From the NCBI RefSeq assembly GCF_006438965.1, contig NZ_RCZM01000005.1:124001-188000 (forward strand): a DNA stretch of 64,000 nt, given 5' to 3'. Source of the DNA: Pedococcus bigeumensis (GTDB lineage Bacteria > Actinomycetota > Actinomycetes > Actinomycetales > Dermatophilaceae). Position numbers and translations under genes: made by a program. The first letter of the stretch is position 1. The number at the start of each line of letters is the position of its first letter. The notes under the pieces are model-generated. The model made no database searches. It had not been told where the DNA came from and saw only the letters and a program-made list of their open reading frames with translations. Below, piece after piece: positions 43,205 to 55,424 of the stretch.

Positions 43205-44390
43205 GGACCAGCCGCTCGAACCCGCGGAGCACGAAGGTCGGACGCCGGTGCGCTTCCAGGACCACCAGGTCCGGGAACCGGGCGAGCATGGTGCGCACCG
43301 AGATCTCGAGCTCGAGGCGGGCCAGTGGCGCACCGATGCAGAAGTGGATGCCGGCCCCGAAGGCCAGGTGCGGGTTGGGGTCCCGTCCGCCGTCGAACCG
43401 GTCGGGGTCGGCGAACACCGCGGGGTCGCGGTTTGCTGCTCCAAGCAGGGCAGCAACCTTGTCGCCGGGTTCGAGCGCGACCCCGGCCACCTCGGCGGGT
43501 TCCTTGGCGGTCCGCTCGAACAGGTGCAGCGGCGAGTCATGGCGCAGGAACTCCTCGACCATCCGCGACACAGCGGCGTCGTCGTCGACGTCCAGCCGCG
43601 GCCGGTCCGGGGCGGTGAGCCACGAGTGCAGTCCGTTGCCGAACCCGTTGACGCTCGCCTCGTGCCCGGCGTTGAGCAGCAGCACCGCGGTGGCCACGAG
43701 CTCGTGGGCGGACAGTCGGTCCGACCCGTCACGAGCGGTGACCAGGTCGGTGAGCAGGTCGTCGCCCGGCGCCTTCGCGCGCTCCGCCGCAAGCTCCTCG
43801 ACGTATGCCGCGAACGCCCCTGCTGCCTCGCGGGCCGCCTCCTCGTCGGCAGGGGTCCGGTCCACCTCGTACATCCGCACGATGGCCTGCGACCAGGGCC
43901 GCAGGTGGTGCCGGTCGCCTTCCGGGACACCCAGGAGCTCGGCGATCACCAGGACGGGGAGCGGCTCGGCGTAGTGCTCGATGACGTCGAACTCGCCATC
44001 GGGCAGGTCGGCCAGCAGCCCGGCGGCCAGCTCCTCGATGCGGGGGGCCAGCCGCTGCACATGCCCACGTCCGAACGCGCCGGCAACCAGTCGGCGCAGA
44101 CGGGTGTGCTTCGGGGGTTCGCTGTCGAGGATCGAGTCGGCGTGCAGCCAGTTGAAGGTGTCCCACTCGGCGTCCGGCGTGCGTGGCCCGAACACCCTCC
44201 CGAGGCGCCGGTCGCGCAGCACGGCACCGGCCTCGGCGTGCCCGCTCGCCAGCCAGACGCCCATCCCGCTGTGCCAGGCCATCGGGGCTGCCGAGCGCAA
44301 CGCGGCCAGGTGGGGATAGGGGTCCGCGACGACGGCGGGGTCGCCCAGATCGAGGATTTCGGCGGCGTCGACGGTGGGCTGGATGGGCAC
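43188..44390 (-). CDS. Cytochrome P450
   Basis: The 400-residue soluble bacterial P450 starts at GTG 44390. It shows the I-helix LLLNAGHEAS (the usual Thr of AGxxT is Ser here), the ExxR motif in EEFLRHDSP, and the haem loop FGAGIHFCIGAPLARLE with the Cys ligand. The open frame continues upstream for ~300 codons but that is shadow. No ferredoxin or reductase gene is adjacent. It lies between the MidA-like gene and the lipoprotein; the substrate is unknown. Confidence 0.95.
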   Translation of the reverse strand: MPIQPTVDAAEILDLGDPAVVADPYPHLAALRSAAPMAWHSGMGVWLASGHAEAGAVLRDRRLGRVFGPRTPDAEWDTFNWLHADSILDSEPPKHTRLRRLVAGAFGRGHVQRLAPRIEELAAGLLADLPDGEFDVIEHYAEPLPVLVIAELLGVPEGDRHHLRPWSQAIVRMYEVDRTPADEEAAREAAGAFAAYVEELAAERAKAPGDDLLTDLVTARDGSDRLSAHELVATAVLLLNAGHEASVNGFGNGLHSWLTAPDRPRLDVDDDAAVSRMVEEFLRHDSPLHLFERTAKEPAEVAGVALEPGDKVAALLGAANRDPAVFADPDRFDGGRDPNPHLAFGAGIHFCIGAPLARLELEISVRTMLARFPDLVVLEAHRRPTFVLRGFERLVLSPHA

Positions 44391-44483
44391 CCGATCAGCC
44401 TGCCGCAGATCGTCGAGTTTTGTCAGGCGCTCCAGCGAGGGCAAACTTGACTGTTGCTGTCCCTCGAAAGGACCCCTGTCCCC

Positions 44484-45056
44484 ATGACGCACCAGCACCA
44501 CCTGCGCACGGCCACCGCCGCGACCCTGACCGCCCTCGCGGCCGTGGTCCTGCTCTCCGGCTGCGGGTCGGACACGCCCTCCACCGGGGGGAACGTGACC
44601 GTCACGGTCACCCCCACCGTCACGGCCAAGCCGGGCGGCCCGACGTCCGCCGCGCCGAAGGCCCCCAAGTCCGACGTGGTTGGCCGTGCCTTCGACTTCG
44701 GGGTCGTCACGAAGGTGAGCACCGTGGCCGGCGTTGACGTGCTGGAGCTGGACCGGTGGACCTGGACGGGTCTGAGCGACGCCAAGCTCGCCAAGGACGG
44801 TGTTCCCACGGCCCCGTTCAAGGGTGCGGTGCCCTACACCAACCAGAATGCCAAGCTGACCTTCACGATCCCGGTGGCCGACGGTGCGCGGATCCTGTTC
44901 AGCCACTGCATCGCCGCCGACCAGCCGCTGCAGACGAAGTCCGTCAAGCCCGCCCAGCTCAAGGGCCTGGCCGACCGCGAGAACACGGTGCTCGTGCAGA
45001 TCGACAGCAAGGGCCAGGCCACCAGCATCCAGAACATCCCCGGCTGCCCCGGCTGA
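44484..45056 (+). CDS. Putative lipoprotein, function unknown
   Basis: The ATG at 44484 gives 190 residues with a lipoprotein signal ([11 protein letters not shown], Cys ~29) and a Thr/Val-rich linker ([17 protein letters not shown]). The C-terminal domain is beta-rich and contains two cysteines ([14 protein letters not shown]). It has a GAAAGGA ribosome site, somewhat far from the ATG. It is followed by the orphan nuoD after 118 bp. No family was recognised. Confidence 0.78.
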   Translation: MTHQHHLRTATAATLTALAAVVLLSGCGSDTPSTGGNVTVTVTPTVTAKPGGPTSAAPKAPKSDVVGRAFDFGVVTKVSTVAGVDVLELDRWTWTGLSDAKLAKDGVPTAPFKGAVPYTNQNAKLTFTIPVADGARILFSHCIAADQPLQTKSVKPAQLKGLADRENTVLVQIDSKGQATSIQNIPGCPG

Positions 45057-45162
45057 CCGACCCGGAGGCCACGACGCCTCGCCACCCCGGATGGGCGGTC
45101 GGCGAGGACGCACCCCCCCGACCCCGGCACCGGCGGCACGGCGTTCTCCGCGCGGCATACGG

Positions 45163-45168
45163 CAGACT
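45163..45168 (+). promoter_or_regulatory. -10-like hexamer CAGACT, leaderless start of orphan nuoD
   Basis: CAGACT, 6 nt, GTG (45175). It has the A at position 2 and T at position 6 of the consensus but C at position 1. Confidence 0.4.
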
Positions 45169-45174
45169 GGCGAC

Positions 45175-46347
45175 GTGACCACCACGGAAGGCCGGCGCGA
45201 CCTCACCGTCGGCATGGGCGCGGGCGGCCTGGCCACCGCTGACATGGTGCTCAACATCGGTCCGCAGCACCCCGCCACCCACGGCGTGCTGCGGCTGCGG
45301 ATCGTCGTCGACGGCGAGCGGATCGTCTCGGCCGAGCCGATCGTGGGCTACATGCATCGCGGCGCCGAGAAGCTGTTCGAGGTGCGCGACTACCGCCAGA
45401 TCATCGTGCTGGCCAACCGGCACGACTGGCTGTCGGCCTTCTCCTCGGAGCTCGGGGTGGTGCTTGGCGTGGAGCGAATGCTGGGCATGGAGGTGCCCGT
45501 CCGCGCGGTCTGGGCCCGGACCCTGCTGGCCGAGCTGAACCGGGTGCTCAACCACCTGATGTTCCTCGGCTCCTACCCGCTCGAACTCGGCGCCATCACC
45601 CCGATCTTCTACGCGTTCCGTGAGCGGGAGGAGCTCCAGGCCGTCATGGAGGAGGCCTCCGGCGGTCGGATGCACTACATGTTCAACCGCGTCGGCGGGC
45701 TCAAGGAGGACCTCCCAGCCGGGTGGCTCGACCGCGTCGCGTATGCCGTGTCGGCAGTCCGCAGGCGGCTGCCGGACATCGAGGCGCTGATCGTCGGCAA
45801 CGAGATCCTTGAGGCGCGGACCCAAGGGGTTGGCGTAGTCTCGCCGGAAGTCATTGCGGCGTATGGCGTTTCGGGACCGATCGCGCGTGCCGCCGGTGTT
45901 GACATGGACCTGCGACGCGACGAGCCGTACCTCGCCTACGCCGAGCTGTTCGCGGACGGTGGCCCGGGTCGCGTCGTCACGCGCACTGCGGGCGACTGCC
46001 TGGCGCGGCTCGAGGTGCTGCTCGAACAGGCACACGTGAGCCTCGACCTCGCCGAGGCCTGCCTCGACAGGCTGCGGTCACTCCCGCAGGGCCCGGTCAA
46101 CGTCAAGCTGCCCAAGGTGCTCAAGGTCCCGGAGGGCGACCTCTACACCGCCACCGAGAACCCGCTCGGCTTCAACGGCTACTACCTCGTGTCACGCGGC
46201 GAGAAGACCCCGTGGCGGCTCAAGCTGCGCTCGGCGTCGTTCAACAACGTCGCAGTGCTCGCCGAGGTGCTCCCCGGCAACCTGATCGCCGACATGGTGG
46301 CCATCCTCGGCTCGATGTTCTTCGTCGTCGGCGACGTCGACAAGTAG
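45175..46347 (+). CDS. nuoD: Orphan NuoD (complex I 49-kDa) homologue
   Basis: The 390 residues cover the whole NuoD fold: [15 protein letters not shown] (~26-40), [43 protein letters not shown] and a C-terminal [14 protein letters not shown]. No other nuo gene is present, so this is a second copy outside a nuo operon, as known in other actinomycetes. Where respiratory NuoD has Asp-Tyr in its quinone-site loop (Tyr in RLDYxS), this protein has Asp-Trp (NRHDWLSAF). That suggests altered quinone binding or a different partner. Confidence 0.92.
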   Translation: MTTTEGRRDLTVGMGAGGLATADMVLNIGPQHPATHGVLRLRIVVDGERIVSAEPIVGYMHRGAEKLFEVRDYRQIIVLANRHDWLSAFSSELGVVLGVERMLGMEVPVRAVWARTLLAELNRVLNHLMFLGSYPLELGAITPIFYAFREREELQAVMEEASGGRMHYMFNRVGGLKEDLPAGWLDRVAYAVSAVRRRLPDIEALIVGNEILEARTQGVGVVSPEVIAAYGVSGPIARAAGVDMDLRRDEPYLAYAELFADGGPGRVVTRTAGDCLARLEVLLEQAHVSLDLAEACLDRLRSLPQGPVNVKLPKVLKVPEGDLYTATENPLGFNGYYLVSRGEKTPWRLKLRSASFNNVAVLAEVLPGNLIADMVAILGSMFFVVGDVDK

Positions 46348-46523
46348 CCCGGTCCGGGCAGCTCTTTGACCCGCTCACCCACCGGCACTCGCTCGTGGCG
46401 CGCGGCTCGCTGGGGTCGCACGGCACGCTCCAAGTCCCGTCCGTAGGCAGGGCGCGCTCACGCGATGCAGGACGGTCGGCATGGGTCTGGCCCCGCCCGG
46501 GGTGGGCCGGGTGTGGGGCGGGG

Positions 46524-47834
46524 TCACGCTGGTTCCTTTGCGGCGCGGCGGGCCAGGAGCTGGTCGTAGCTGCCCAGGGTGCGGTCCCACTCGACCCGCT
46601 CCCCGGCGTCGCCGTGCACCACTTGTCCGGCGTACCGGCGGCTGTGCACGATCGTGTGGTGACGCTCGCACAGCAGCGCGGCGTTGCCCAGGTCCGAGGT
46701 CCCGAAGTCGGCCCAGTGCACCAGGTGGTGCGCGTCGGTCCAGTGCGGCGGCATCGAACACCCCGGATACGTGCACCCACCGTCGCGCAGCCACAGCCGG
46801 CGGGTCTGGGCCGGGGTGAAGAACCGGACCGCACGCCCCTGGTCGAGGACCTCCCCCTCGGACCCGAGCAGCACCGGGACCACCGACGCGTCACACGCCA
46901 GCCGGCGCACCGTCTCCGGGGCCAGGATCGTGCCGGTGTCCGAGCCGCCGACGGTGACCCCGGCCCCACGCACCCCGGCGACCAGCGACTCCCAGTCCAT
47001 CGTCACGACCAGCTGGGCCTTCGGGTTCGTCCCGACCTGCTCACCCGCGGCCACTGCCCGGCGGACCAGGGTGACCAAGGCCTCGCCGCGGCGCTGGTCG
47101 CAGCTGCGCAGGTCCCGGTCCCCCTGCACCGGTCTGGGCGCGGACAACGGCCCGAGGGCCGCCTCGAGGACAGCCTTGCCCTCGACATCCAGGACCAGCC
47201 GGTACTCCGCGGTCCCGGTGCCGTCCTCGACCGGTTGCGACAGCGACACGAACCGCCTTGCGACGTCCTGCTGGGTCTGCAGCTCACCGTCCTGGCCGTA
47301 CCTGGCCAGCAACGCCGGCCGCACCATCCGGCACCCCCGCGGCCCGTGCTGCGCCGCCATCTCGATCAGACCCGCCAACACGTGCGGCTGCGCCCCCTCG
47401 ACCAGCAACGGCCGCAACCGGTCCGCCTCGGCCAGCACCACCGCCGCCGACCGCACCGGCAGCACCCCGGACCGGATGGCCAGGACCACCGGTGCGTTGA
47501 CCGGTTTGCCGAACTCCTGCGCCACCGCCACCAGCTGACCGGCCCCACCCGCCCGGGTCGAGGGCGCGTGGTGCCGCACCCACTGGGTCAGGGTCATCGC
47601 CGCCGCCCCCTCGGACGTCTCGCCCCGCTCCATCGCCTCGGCCACGATCGACACCTTCGCCGCCTCACACATCGCACCCAGCGCGTCCACCTCGCCGAGC
47701 AAACCTGCCAGGCCACCACCGCCGCCTCCGCCACCACCAGGGACCTGCCACAGCGACCCATCGAACCCGGCCAGCGCCTCGCGCGCGGCTGCGATCTGCT
47801 CGCGTCGCTGCTCAACCGTCAGGTTCCCCTCCAT
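46524..47834 (-). CDS. DUF222/HNH endonuclease-domain protein (13E12 family)
   Basis: The 436 residues (ATG 47834) comprise an N-terminal DUF222 helical region, a run of nine glycines (~residues 37-45) and a C-terminal HNH domain: GGCTYPGCSMPP, DAHHLVHWADFG, NAALLCERHHTIVH. Such proteins occur in many copies in actinomycete genomes and are thought to be mobile or selfish nuclease genes. Codon use is even more GC-biased than its neighbours. A TAGTGT hexamer sets a leaderless start. It stands alone, flanked by 175-bp gaps. Confidence 0.9.
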   Translation of the reverse strand: MEGNLTVEQRREQIAAAREALAGFDGSLWQVPGGGGGGGGGLAGLLGEVDALGAMCEAAKVSIVAEAMERGETSEGAAAMTLTQWVRHHAPSTRAGGAGQLVAVAQEFGKPVNAPVVLAIRSGVLPVRSAAVVLAEADRLRPLLVEGAQPHVLAGLIEMAAQHGPRGCRMVRPALLARYGQDGELQTQQDVARRFVSLSQPVEDGTGTAEYRLVLDVEGKAVLEAALGPLSAPRPVQGDRDLRSCDQRRGEALVTLVRRAVAAGEQVGTNPKAQLVVTMDWESLVAGVRGAGVTVGGSDTGTILAPETVRRLACDASVVPVLLGSEGEVLDQGRAVRFFTPAQTRRLWLRDGGCTYPGCSMPPHWTDAHHLVHWADFGTSDLGNAALLCERHHTIVHSRRYAGQVVHGDAGERVEWDRTLGSYDQLLARRAAKEPA

Positions 47835-47841
47835 GACCCCA

Positions 47842-47847
47842 ACACTA
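47842..47847 (-). promoter_or_regulatory. -10 hexamer TAGTGT of the HNH gene, leaderless start
   Basis: Minus-strand TAGTGT, 7 nt, ATG (47834). This favours the ATG over the longer frame to 47879. Confidence 0.55.
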
Positions 47848-48021
47848 GACGCCACCACCGACACCCCGCCGTACCACATAGAGCGTCAATTCCATTGTGC
47901 TGCACCCTTTTTCACCGACACGCTGCGGTGCACAAGGCAAGCCCCAGCGCCCCGCCTGTGGACAACGAGAGGGTGCCCGACCCGTCTGTGGACGACCGCA
48001 ATCGCCTTGTGGGCCTACTTC

Positions 48022-48495
48022 TCAGGAGCGCGAGTCGCGGTCCTTGGGCGGGTCGACGCGGCACATCCGCTGGGTGAGCATCCCCGCGGTCGTGAGGACC
48101 AGTGACGCCACACAGAGCGCGAGCAGCCGCCAGAGCAGCTCGCGGTAGCCGGGCAGGTCGAGGTCGCCGAGCGCGTGAGCCACCTGCGCGGCATACCAAC
48201 CCAGCACCCCCGACCCGGTGAGGGCGGCAGCCTGGGCGAGCACGAGGGTGCGCGCCGCCCGGATCGGGCTGAGCGACTTGCGAGCCTCGCCACGTAGGAA
48301 GCGGCGCACCGGCAGCCCGGCCCCGATGACCAGGACCGCCATCGCGACCAGCATGACCGCGGAGACCCACGACGCGGGTCCGAGCAGGTGGCCGCCGTTG
48401 AGGTAGAGCCGCCACCCGAGCCACGACAGCAGGCCGACGACCAGGGCGATCCCAGCGAGCTGTGCCCAGCGCAGCCCGTTGCCCTGGTTCACCAC
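48022..48495 (-). CDS. DUF3180 membrane protein
   Basis: The 157 residues have four membrane helices (LAGIALVVGLLSWLGWRLYL, WVSAVMLVAMAVLVIGAGL, ~80-105, and LLALCVASLVLTTAGMLT). The family regularly follows folK in actinomycetes, as here, where its start overlaps the folBK end by 7 bp. The role is unknown. It is the last gene of the long minus-strand series that begins near 58967. Confidence 0.88.
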   Translation of the reverse strand: MVNQGNGLRWAQLAGIALVVGLLSWLGWRLYLNGGHLLGPASWVSAVMLVAMAVLVIGAGLPVRRFLRGEARKSLSPIRAARTLVLAQAAALTGSGVLGWYAAQVAHALGDLDLPGYRELLWRLLALCVASLVLTTAGMLTQRMCRVDPPKDRDSRS

Positions 48496-49373
48496 GGCCC
48501 CTCCAGCAGGTCGATGTCCGGCCCGGGTCGGACCCCAGACACGTCCATCCCGCTGACCAGGTCAGCCACCCGGCGCACCTGGCCGGCCACCCGCAGCACC
48601 GCCTCGGAGTCGGCCTGCAACCACGGCAGGAGCACGAAGCTGCGCTCGTGGGCACGCGGGTGCGGCAGGGTGAGCGTGGGGCTGTTCATGACGATGTCGG
48701 TGTCGAACACCGGGTCGCCGTACTGGATGAGGTCGAGGTCCAAAGTCCTTGGGCCCCAGTGCACTTCGCGAGTTCGGCCGTGGGCCCGCTCGATGTCGTG
48801 CAGGCCGGCCAGGAGCGAGGACGGCGCCAGGTGCGTCGTCCCCGTCACCACCGCATTGAGGTATGCCGGCTGCTCCGGACCACCCACCGGGTCCGTCTCG
48901 ACGACCGGGGAGACCTCGATGATGTCGATGAGCCCGTAGAGGGAGATGGCGGCGTCGTGCAGGGTCTCGATGGAGTCACCGATGTTGGATCCCATCGCAA
49001 TGACCACCTGGGACTGGCGTTCCCGGCTGACCCGCACCTGCACGTCGGTGAACGGGTGACCCACGGGCGCCTCGGGCTTGTGGACGACGACCTCGACCGC
49101 CTCGACGAGGGGCCGCGCCAGCACCCGGTCGGCGATCCGGGAGGCAAGCGCCTCGATCAGGTCGAGGGAGTCTCCCTCGATGAGGGCCACCACGTCGCCC
49201 GCGACCTCGGCGTAGTTGACGGTGTCGGCCAGGTCGTCGCTGGTGCCGGCCGCCGCGAGGTCGACGTGCATCGTCACGTCGACGACGAAGGTCTGTCCGT
49301 CGCGCTTCTCGAAGTCGAGGACACCGTGGAAGCCCTTGGCCGAAATGCCTTTGAGGACAATTTGATCGGTCAC
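48489..49373 (-). CDS. folBK: FolB-FolK fusion: dihydroneopterin aldolase and HPPK
   Basis: One 294-residue chain holds two folate enzymes. Residues ~1-118 are FolB (LKGISAKGFHGVLDFEKRDG, NYAEVAGDVVALIEG, VHKPEAP), and residues ~122-290 are FolK (VIAMGSNIGDSIETL, DIERAHGRTREVHWGPRTLD, HPRAHERSFVL). They catalyse consecutive steps, aldol cleavage of dihydroneopterin and pyrophosphorylation of the product. The GTG start at 49373 has a GAAGGTG ribosome site. In many actinomycetes folB and folK are separate neighbours. Confidence 0.94.
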   Translation of the reverse strand: MTDQIVLKGISAKGFHGVLDFEKRDGQTFVVDVTMHVDLAAAGTSDDLADTVNYAEVAGDVVALIEGDSLDLIEALASRIADRVLARPLVEAVEVVVHKPEAPVGHPFTDVQVRVSRERQSQVVIAMGSNIGDSIETLHDAAISLYGLIDIIEVSPVVETDPVGGPEQPAYLNAVVTGTTHLAPSSLLAGLHDIERAHGRTREVHWGPRTLDLDLIQYGDPVFDTDIVMNSPTLTLPHPRAHERSFVLLPWLQADSEAVLRVAGQVRRVADLVSGMDVSGVRPGPDIDLLEGPW

Positions 49374-49401
49374 TGATGCACCTTCGTCGATGTTCCGGGT
49401 G

Positions 49402-50268
49402 TCACTGGGCTTCCTCGATGGCGCGGGCGACCCGCATGGCGTCGAGCGTGGAGGGGATGTGGTGGACGCGGACGCCCCAGGCTCCCAGTCGCGCGGCGTG
49501 CATGGAGGTGGCTGCGGTGGCCGGGTCGCGGTCCAGCGGGTGGCGCGGCTCCTCACCGGCCGGCACACCGAGTCGGCCGAGAAAGGTCTTGCGTGAGGTG
49601 CCCACCAGGATGGGGTGGCCGAGCTCCAGCAGGCGGTCGAGCCCGCGCAGGAGCGACCAGTTGTGCCCGGTTCGCTTCGCGAACCCGAAGCCGGGGTCGA
49701 GCACGATCCGGTCCGCGGCGATCCCTGCTGCGACCAGCTCAGTCGCCCGCTGCGACAGCTCGGCGACGACGTCGGCAACCACGTCGTCGTAGACCGCCCG
49801 GGACTGCATGTCGACACTGTGCCCGCGCCAGTGCATCGCGATGAACGGGACTCCTGCCGCGGCGACGAGCTCGGCCATGGCGGGGTCGGCCATGCCACCG
49901 CTCACGTCGTTGACGATGCCCGCGCCGACGGCGAGCGCCTCGGCAGCTACCTCGGCCCGCATGGTGTCGACCGAGACCAGCGCACCCTCGGCGACCAGGG
50001 CAGCCACCACGGGCAGTACCCGGCGCTTCTCCTCCCCCACGGAAGGACGTTCGGCACCCGGCCGGGTCGACTCGCCGCCCACGTCGAGGATGTCGGCCCC
50101 TTGGGCCATCAGGTCACGCCCGTGCTCGATCGCCGCCGACGGCTCGAACCACTGACCACCGTCGCTGAACGAGTCGGGAGTCACGTTCACCACGCCCATC
50201 ACCACCGGCAGCCCGTCGGCCCGCCGCAGCGGCCACGACAGGGCGCCTGCCCCGGGTGCCACGGTCAC
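49402..50268 (-). CDS. folP: Dihydropteroate synthase
   Basis: FolP joins p-aminobenzoate to the pterin and is the sulfonamide target. The GTG at 50268 gives 288 residues with MGVVNVTPDSFSDGG (~24-38), ILDVGGESTRPGA, VSVDTMRAEV, GIVNDVSGG, DPGFGFAKRTGHNW and the C-terminal GVRVHHIPSTLDAMRVA. The start overlaps the upstream membrane-enzyme gene by 4 bp. It lies 28 bp before folBK. Confidence 0.96.
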   Translation of the reverse strand: MTVAPGAGALSWPLRRADGLPVVMGVVNVTPDSFSDGGQWFEPSAAIEHGRDLMAQGADILDVGGESTRPGAERPSVGEEKRRVLPVVAALVAEGALVSVDTMRAEVAAEALAVGAGIVNDVSGGMADPAMAELVAAAGVPFIAMHWRGHSVDMQSRAVYDDVVADVVAELSQRATELVAAGIAADRIVLDPGFGFAKRTGHNWSLLRGLDRLLELGHPILVGTSRKTFLGRLGVPAGEEPRHPLDRDPATAATSMHAARLGAWGVRVHHIPSTLDAMRVARAIEEAQ

Positions 50269-51986
50269 GCGCCACCGCCGAGCCGGCCCAGCGTGGGCCA
50301 GGTGAGGAACGCCTCCGCCTCGAGCGCAGCCAGCCCGACCCGCGGGAGGTCCGACCCCGAGGGGTAGACGAGGAACCGTGGCTGCCACTGGGGCTGGAAC
50401 TTGGCGTTGAACCGGTAGAGGCTCTCGATCTGGAGCCAGCGCGAGGCGAACAGCAGCACCCGCCGCCAGGACCTGAGGACCGGGCCGGCGCCGAGCTTGC
50501 CGCCGCGTTCCAGGACCGACCGGAACGCCGCGAAGTTGAGCGACACCCGCTGCACGCCCAGCCCGGGAGCGGCCGCCAGTGCCTCGGTGATCATCAGCTC
50601 GTTGACACCGGCCTCCGCGGTCGAGTCGCGCCGCATCACGTCCAGGGACATCCCGTCGGGACCCCAGGGGACGAACTGCAGGAATGCGCGCACCACCCCA
50701 TCCTGCCGTGCCGCCACGAAGACGCAGTCGGGATCGCTCTCGTCGAGCAGTCGCCCGAGCGCCATGGAGAACCCGCGCTCGGTGGCGCTGGACCGCCACG
50801 AGGCCGCATCGGCCATCGCCCGCTCGCGTACCCCGGTGGTGACGTCGCGGACGCGACACACATCCACGGCATACCCGGCCCGCGCGACCCGCCCCACCAT
50901 CTGACGGACGTTGCGCATGGGACGGCCCGCGAGGGTGAAGGTCGTCGCGTCGACCACGGCCTCGTCGCCGAGCTCGAGGGCGGTGTAGCCGGTCTCCCGC
51001 ACCCAGACGGTGCCGGCGTGCTCGGAGCACCCGAGCACGGCGGGGGTCCAGGCGTGCGCACCCGCCTCGGCCAGGAACGCCTGCATCGCCCCCGGCCACG
51101 CCTCGGGGTCGCCAACCGGGTCGCCGCTGGCGAGCATCACGCCGGACACGACGCGGTAGGCGATCGCTGACTTGCCCGACGACGACCAGATCACCGACTT
51201 GTCGCGACGGGTGTTGAAGTAGGCGAGCGAGTCGCCCTGCCGGTCGACGAGCGCGCGTATCCGGGCTTCGTCGTCCTCGGTCAGGGACGGCACCGGTTCG
51301 GCCGGACGCAGCGCGAGGTAGGCCGGCGTGAGGAGCGTCATCAACCCGAGCCCCAGCAGGAGCGACCCCACGATGTCGGACGCCCGGTCCTGGGTGAACT
51401 CCAGCGGGCCATTGGCGCCGACCATGCCCAGGCCCAGCTCCTGGACGAACGCCCCCAGCCCGGGGAAGCCGCCCACGATGTCGCGCCGGTTGAGCCAGAC
51501 GACCAAGCCGCCGGCCAGGACCGACACGACGAGCAGCACGACGAACGCGCGCACCGCCCGCCACCGCGTGGTGGGGTCACCGAGTGCGCGGAACTGCGCC
51601 CGGTCGCGGACGAGCAGACCCAGCCCGACGAGCGAGATGGCAGCCGATGCGGGCTCCGTCTTGATCACGTGCAGACCGACCGACAGGGCGAGCAGGCCGA
51701 CCGCGGCGCGCCAGGCGCGGCGCTTGCGGCGCTTGAGCGAGTGCCCGAGCACGATCAGGAAGATCCCCGACACGACCGTGACCGCCGCTGCCGCGTCGGA
51801 CAGGGCGCCGGGCAGCATCTCGGTCAGACCGTGCAGGTGCAGCCGCCAGGAGTGCAGCAGCCCGGTCAGCAGGTCGACCGTGCCGACGAGGTAGGTCAGG
51901 TTGCCGAGCAGCCGAGGCGCCCTGGACGCCGTGAGTATGCCGGGGAGCTTCGGGGTGGTGGGGCGCGACAGTTCGCGTCCGCTCAC
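50265..51986 (-). CDS. DUF2156 (MprF/LysX C-terminal type) membrane aminoacyltransferase
   Basis: The GTG at 51986 gives 573 residues. About six membrane helices occupy residues ~20-260 ([53 protein letters not shown]). The rest is the DUF2156 GNAT-like domain ([41 protein letters not shown]). In MprF this part moves Lys or Ala from tRNA to phosphatidylglycerol, lowering sensitivity to cationic peptides. It is translationally coupled to both folE and folP, although its role is unrelated to folate. Confidence 0.86.
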   Translation of the reverse strand: MSGRELSRPTTPKLPGILTASRAPRLLGNLTYLVGTVDLLTGLLHSWRLHLHGLTEMLPGALSDAAAAVTVVSGIFLIVLGHSLKRRKRRAWRAAVGLLALSVGLHVIKTEPASAAISLVGLGLLVRDRAQFRALGDPTTRWRAVRAFVVLLVVSVLAGGLVVWLNRRDIVGGFPGLGAFVQELGLGMVGANGPLEFTQDRASDIVGSLLLGLGLMTLLTPAYLALRPAEPVPSLTEDDEARIRALVDRQGDSLAYFNTRRDKSVIWSSSGKSAIAYRVVSGVMLASGDPVGDPEAWPGAMQAFLAEAGAHAWTPAVLGCSEHAGTVWVRETGYTALELGDEAVVDATTFTLAGRPMRNVRQMVGRVARAGYAVDVCRVRDVTTGVRERAMADAASWRSSATERGFSMALGRLLDESDPDCVFVAARQDGVVRAFLQFVPWGPDGMSLDVMRRDSTAEAGVNELMITEALAAAPGLGVQRVSLNFAAFRSVLERGGKLGAGPVLRSWRRVLLFASRWLQIESLYRFNAKFQPQWQPRFLVYPSGSDLPRVGLAALEAEAFLTWPTLGRLGGGA

Positions 51987-52565
51987 CGCTTGCCACCCAG
52001 GAGCAGCGCCATGGCCTCGGCCCGGGTGGCGGGGTCGCGCAGCTGGCCGCGCACCGCTGAGGTGATGGTCCGCGACCCCGGCTTGCGGATGCCCCGCATC
52101 GACATGCAGAGGTGCTCGCACTCGACGATGACCATCACGCCCTGGGCACCGAGGTGGGTGACGAGGGAGTCGGCGACCTGGGTCGTGAGCCGCTCCTGCA
52201 CCTGGGGGCGACGGGCGTACATCTCGACCAGTCGGGCCAGCTTCGACAGACCCGTCACGCGGCCGTCCCTGGCCGGGATGTAGCCGACATGGGCGACGCC
52301 GTGGAACGGCACGAGGTGGTGCTCGCACATCGAGTACACCTCGATGTCGCGCACCAGGATCATCTCCTCGTGGTCGATCCGGAAGGTCTTGGACAGCACC
52401 TCGCCGGCGTCGAGGGACAGCCCGGCGAAGAACTCGCCGTAGGCCCGCGCCACCCGGGCCGGCGTCTCGACGAGACCCTCACGGTCAGGGTCCTCGCCGA
52501 TGGCGATCAGCAGCTCACGAACGGCCGCCTCGGCACGCGGCTGGTCCACCACGTGGGGCTTGGCC

Positions 52566-52576
<11 letters not shown>
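51983..52576 (-). CDS. folE: GTP cyclohydrolase I
   Basis: FolE starts folate synthesis from GTP. The ATG at 52576, inside the ftsH end, gives 197 residues. The zinc and active-site residues are seen in [13 protein letters not shown] (Cys and two His) and [13 protein letters not shown]. It also has [23 protein letters not shown]. It overlaps ftsH by 11 bp and the DUF2156 gene by 4 bp, forming one continuous message. Confidence 0.97.
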
Positions 52577-54662
<2,086 letters not shown>

Positions 54663-54828
54663 GTATGTAGCGGGGCTGGCCGCCCCGTTCCTCCTGCTCG
54701 CTCACGCTGTGTGCCGGGGCCCGGCCTGGGCTCGGCTCTACCACGACGGTACTACGCAGTGCTCCGGTGGCTCGTGCTGGACAACGACCCGGATGGACGC
54801 GGTGTTCCGTGCGCCTCTCGGGTACGCC

Positions 54829-55380
54829 TCAGGCGTAGACGTGCGGGGCGAGGGTGCCTACCTCGCGCAGGTTGCGGTAGTTCTCGGCATAGTCGAGCCC
54901 GTAGCCCACGACGAACTCGTTGGCGATGTCGAAGCCCACCCACTTGACGTCGATCTCGACCTTGGCAGCCTCGGGTTTGCGCAGCAGGGTGCAGATCTCC
55001 ACCGAGGCGGGCGAACGCGACTCGAGGTTGGCCTTGATCCAGGACAGGGTCAGCCCGGAGTCGACGATGTCCTCGACGATGAGGACGTGCTTCCCGGTGA
55101 TGTCGGTGTCGAGGTCCTTCAGGATGCGGACCACACCCGAGGACTTGGTGCCGGAGCCATAGGACGACACTGCCATCCAGTCGACCGGGGCAGTCCCGGG
55201 CAGCGCGCGGGACAGGTCGGCCATCACCATGACGGCGCCCTTGAGGACCCCGACCAGCAGCAGGTCCTTGCCTTCGTACTCCGCCCAGATCTCGGTCGCC
55301 AGCTCGTCGAGCCTGGCGTGGATCTCCTCCTCGGTGATGAGGACCTTCTCGAGGTCGGCTCCCATGTGGGCAGCGTCCAC
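54829..55380 (-). CDS. hpt: Hypoxanthine phosphoribosyltransferase
   Basis: Hpt salvages hypoxanthine and guanine using PRPP. The GTG at 55380 with a CAGGAG ribosome site gives 183 residues. They carry LVGVLKGAVMVMADL, the flexible-loop motif SSYGSGTKSSG, the PRPP loop VLIVEDIVDSGLTL and the base-binding VKWVGFDI. It lies between tilS and ftsH, a widely conserved neighbourhood. Confidence 0.96.
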   Translation of the reverse strand: MDAAHMGADLEKVLITEEEIHARLDELATEIWAEYEGKDLLLVGVLKGAVMVMADLSRALPGTAPVDWMAVSSYGSGTKSSGVVRILKDLDTDITGKHVLIVEDIVDSGLTLSWIKANLESRSPASVEICTLLRKPEAAKVEIDVKWVGFDIANEFVVGYGLDYAENYRNLREVGTLAPHVYA

Positions 55381-55424
55381 GGCTCTACTCCTGGTGGTTG
55401 GGTACTGGTCGTGCGGGTGCGGGG

